Of a stretch of DNA of 8,735 nt, positions 8,164 to 8,735 are shown piece after piece; the stretch's first letter is position 1, and each line of letters begins with the position of its first letter. The translations under genes were made by a program, and so were the position numbers. The notes under the pieces were generated by a model. That model had not been told where the DNA came from and made no database searches. It was given only the letters and a program-made list of their open reading frames with translations. Source of the stretch: Pseudomonadota bacterium (GTDB lineage Bacteria; Pseudomonadota; Alphaproteobacteria; Rhizobiales; Devosiaceae); contig JAEYTN010000488.1 of assembly GCA_023433985.1 (NCBI GenBank), positions 1 to 8,735 on the forward strand, written 5' to 3'.

Positions 8164-8735
8164 CACATACGCTCCTGTTCGGGCTTGCCGAGGAGTCCGG
8201 TCGGCTTGAACACCAGCACCAGGATCAGCACCGAGAAGCTGAAGACGTCCTTCCACTCGCTGCCCACGCCCGGCAGCTGCGTGCCGAAACTCTCGAGCAG
8301 GCCGAGGATAAGCCCACCCAGCATGGCCCCGGGGATCGATCCGATGCCGCCGATCACCGCGGCGGTGAAGGCCTTGAGGCCGATCAGGAAGCCCATGAAA
8401 TACCAGAGCGAGCCGTAATAGGCGCCGGCCATCGTCCCTGCGGCCGCGGCGAGCCCCGTGCCGAGGAAAAAGGTGCCGGCGATCACGCGGTTGACGTTGA
8501 TGCCAAGCAGCCGGCTCATGTCCTTGTCCACCGAAACGGCACGCATGGCGCGGCCATACTGGGTGCGCGATACGAACACCTCGAGCCCGGCCATCAGCAC
8601 CACCGACACACCCACCAGGATCATCTGGTTGTAGCTGATGAAGAGGTTGCCGAGGTTCACGCCGCCGAAGCCGAGCGCCACCAGCGCATAGAACGAGCCC
8701 AGCACGATGCCGTTCACGAGCTGATGGGTGAAGAT
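8163..8735 (-). CDS. livH: HAAT-family permease LivH, 5' end outside window, with apparent internal in-frame deletion
   Basis: The frame is open to the right edge; 190 residues precede the stop. The beginning (HQLVNGIVLGSFYALVALGF) is the first transmembrane segment of LivH, and the end is a normal LivH second half: YGRAMRAVSVDKDMSRLLGI (ATPase-contact loop), YFMGFLIGLKAFTAAVIGG, IGSIPGAMLGGLILGLLES and VFKPTGLLGKPE. What normally lies between is missing: the signature block after segment 1 (TMVYGIIGMINFAHGE in E. coli-like proteins), the next transmembrane segments and the periplasmic loop. From the NGxxLGS motif to the stop there are about 184 residues, against roughly 280-295 in full-length LivH, so about 100-110 residues seem lost with frame kept. 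The GTG at 8717 is a possible start, but conserved residues upstream of it suggest the real start is outside. Unless this is an assembly error, the permease is probably non-functional or altered. Confidence 0.85.
   Translation of the reverse strand: MFTHQLVNGIVLGSFYALVALGFGGVNLGNLFISYNQMILVGVSVVLMAGLEVFVSRTQYGRAMRAVSVDKDMSRLLGINVNRVIAGTFFLGTGLAAAAGTMAGAYYGSLWYFMGFLIGLKAFTAAVIGGIGSIPGAMLGGLILGLLESFGTQLPGVGSEWKDVFSFSVLILVLVFKPTGLLGKPEQERM
8172..8176 (-). promoter_or_regulatory. Ribosome-binding site of livM
   Basis: AGGAG on the minus strand, eight bases before the livM ATG at 8163. It lies within the final codons of livH, consistent with coupled translation through the TGATG stop/start overlap. 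Confidence 0.55.
8658..8669 (-). other. Junction of the apparent livH internal deletion
   Basis: On the minus strand the codons encode F-G-G-V here. Immediately 5' is the end of transmembrane segment 1 (ALVALGF), where LivH proteins continue with a TMVYG-like block. Immediately 3' is NLGNLFISYNQMILVGVSVV, which aligns with the region just before the middle transmembrane segment of full-length LivH (SENFSASITTMQAVIWIV in E. coli). The exact breakpoint cannot be fixed without an intact relative; the GGCTTCGGCGGC run is a plausible short homology. Confidence 0.6.

Overview
The window is GC-rich and gene-dense, and its gene families and operon style suggest an alphaproteobacterium, probably of the Hyphomicrobiales/Rhizobiales type. 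That placement rests on protein character alone; the genus cannot be read from the sequence. Apart from the 3' end of one rightward gene at the left edge, everything is a single leftward operon of nine genes. No gap exceeds about 16 bases, so there is no room for internal promoters or terminators between genes. The operon's promoter and first gene(s) lie beyond the right edge.

Layout from right to left, in the direction of transcription: livH (runs off the right edge, and appears to lack a large internal block), livM, livG and livF, which make up a branched-chain/hydrophobic amino-acid type (HAAT) ABC importer; then an FAD-dependent D-amino-acid dehydrogenase/oxidase; a Cys/Cys 4-hydroxyproline 2-epimerase of the proline racemase family; an enolase-superfamily cis-3-hydroxy-L-proline dehydratase; a second proline racemase family member with a Ser/Thr active-site pair, probably a trans-3-hydroxy-L-proline dehydratase; and an LDH2/MDH2-type oxidoreductase, probably delta1-pyrroline-2-carboxylate reductase. 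The rightward gene at positions 1-282 is the C-terminal part of a DHDPS-family protein, plausibly the delta1-pyrroline-4-hydroxy-2-carboxylate deaminase of the same pathway.

Read together, the genes form a hydroxyproline (and possibly D-proline) scavenging locus. trans-4-Hydroxy-L-proline would be epimerised to the cis-4-D isomer, oxidised to pyrroline-4-hydroxy-2-carboxylate, and deaminated by the DHDPS-like enzyme. cis-3- and trans-3-hydroxy-L-proline would be dehydrated by two unrelated enzymes to delta1-pyrroline-2-carboxylate, and then reduced to L-proline. The Liv-type importer is the candidate uptake system. Enzyme families are clear from motifs; substrates are inferred from family knowledge and gene neighbourhood.

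The most unusual features are the apparent in-frame loss of about 100-110 residues from LivH (transmembrane segment 1 is joined directly to the second half), the Ser/Thr active-site pair in the second proline racemase homologue, and one CTAG tetranucleotide that supplies the stop codons of two convergent genes.
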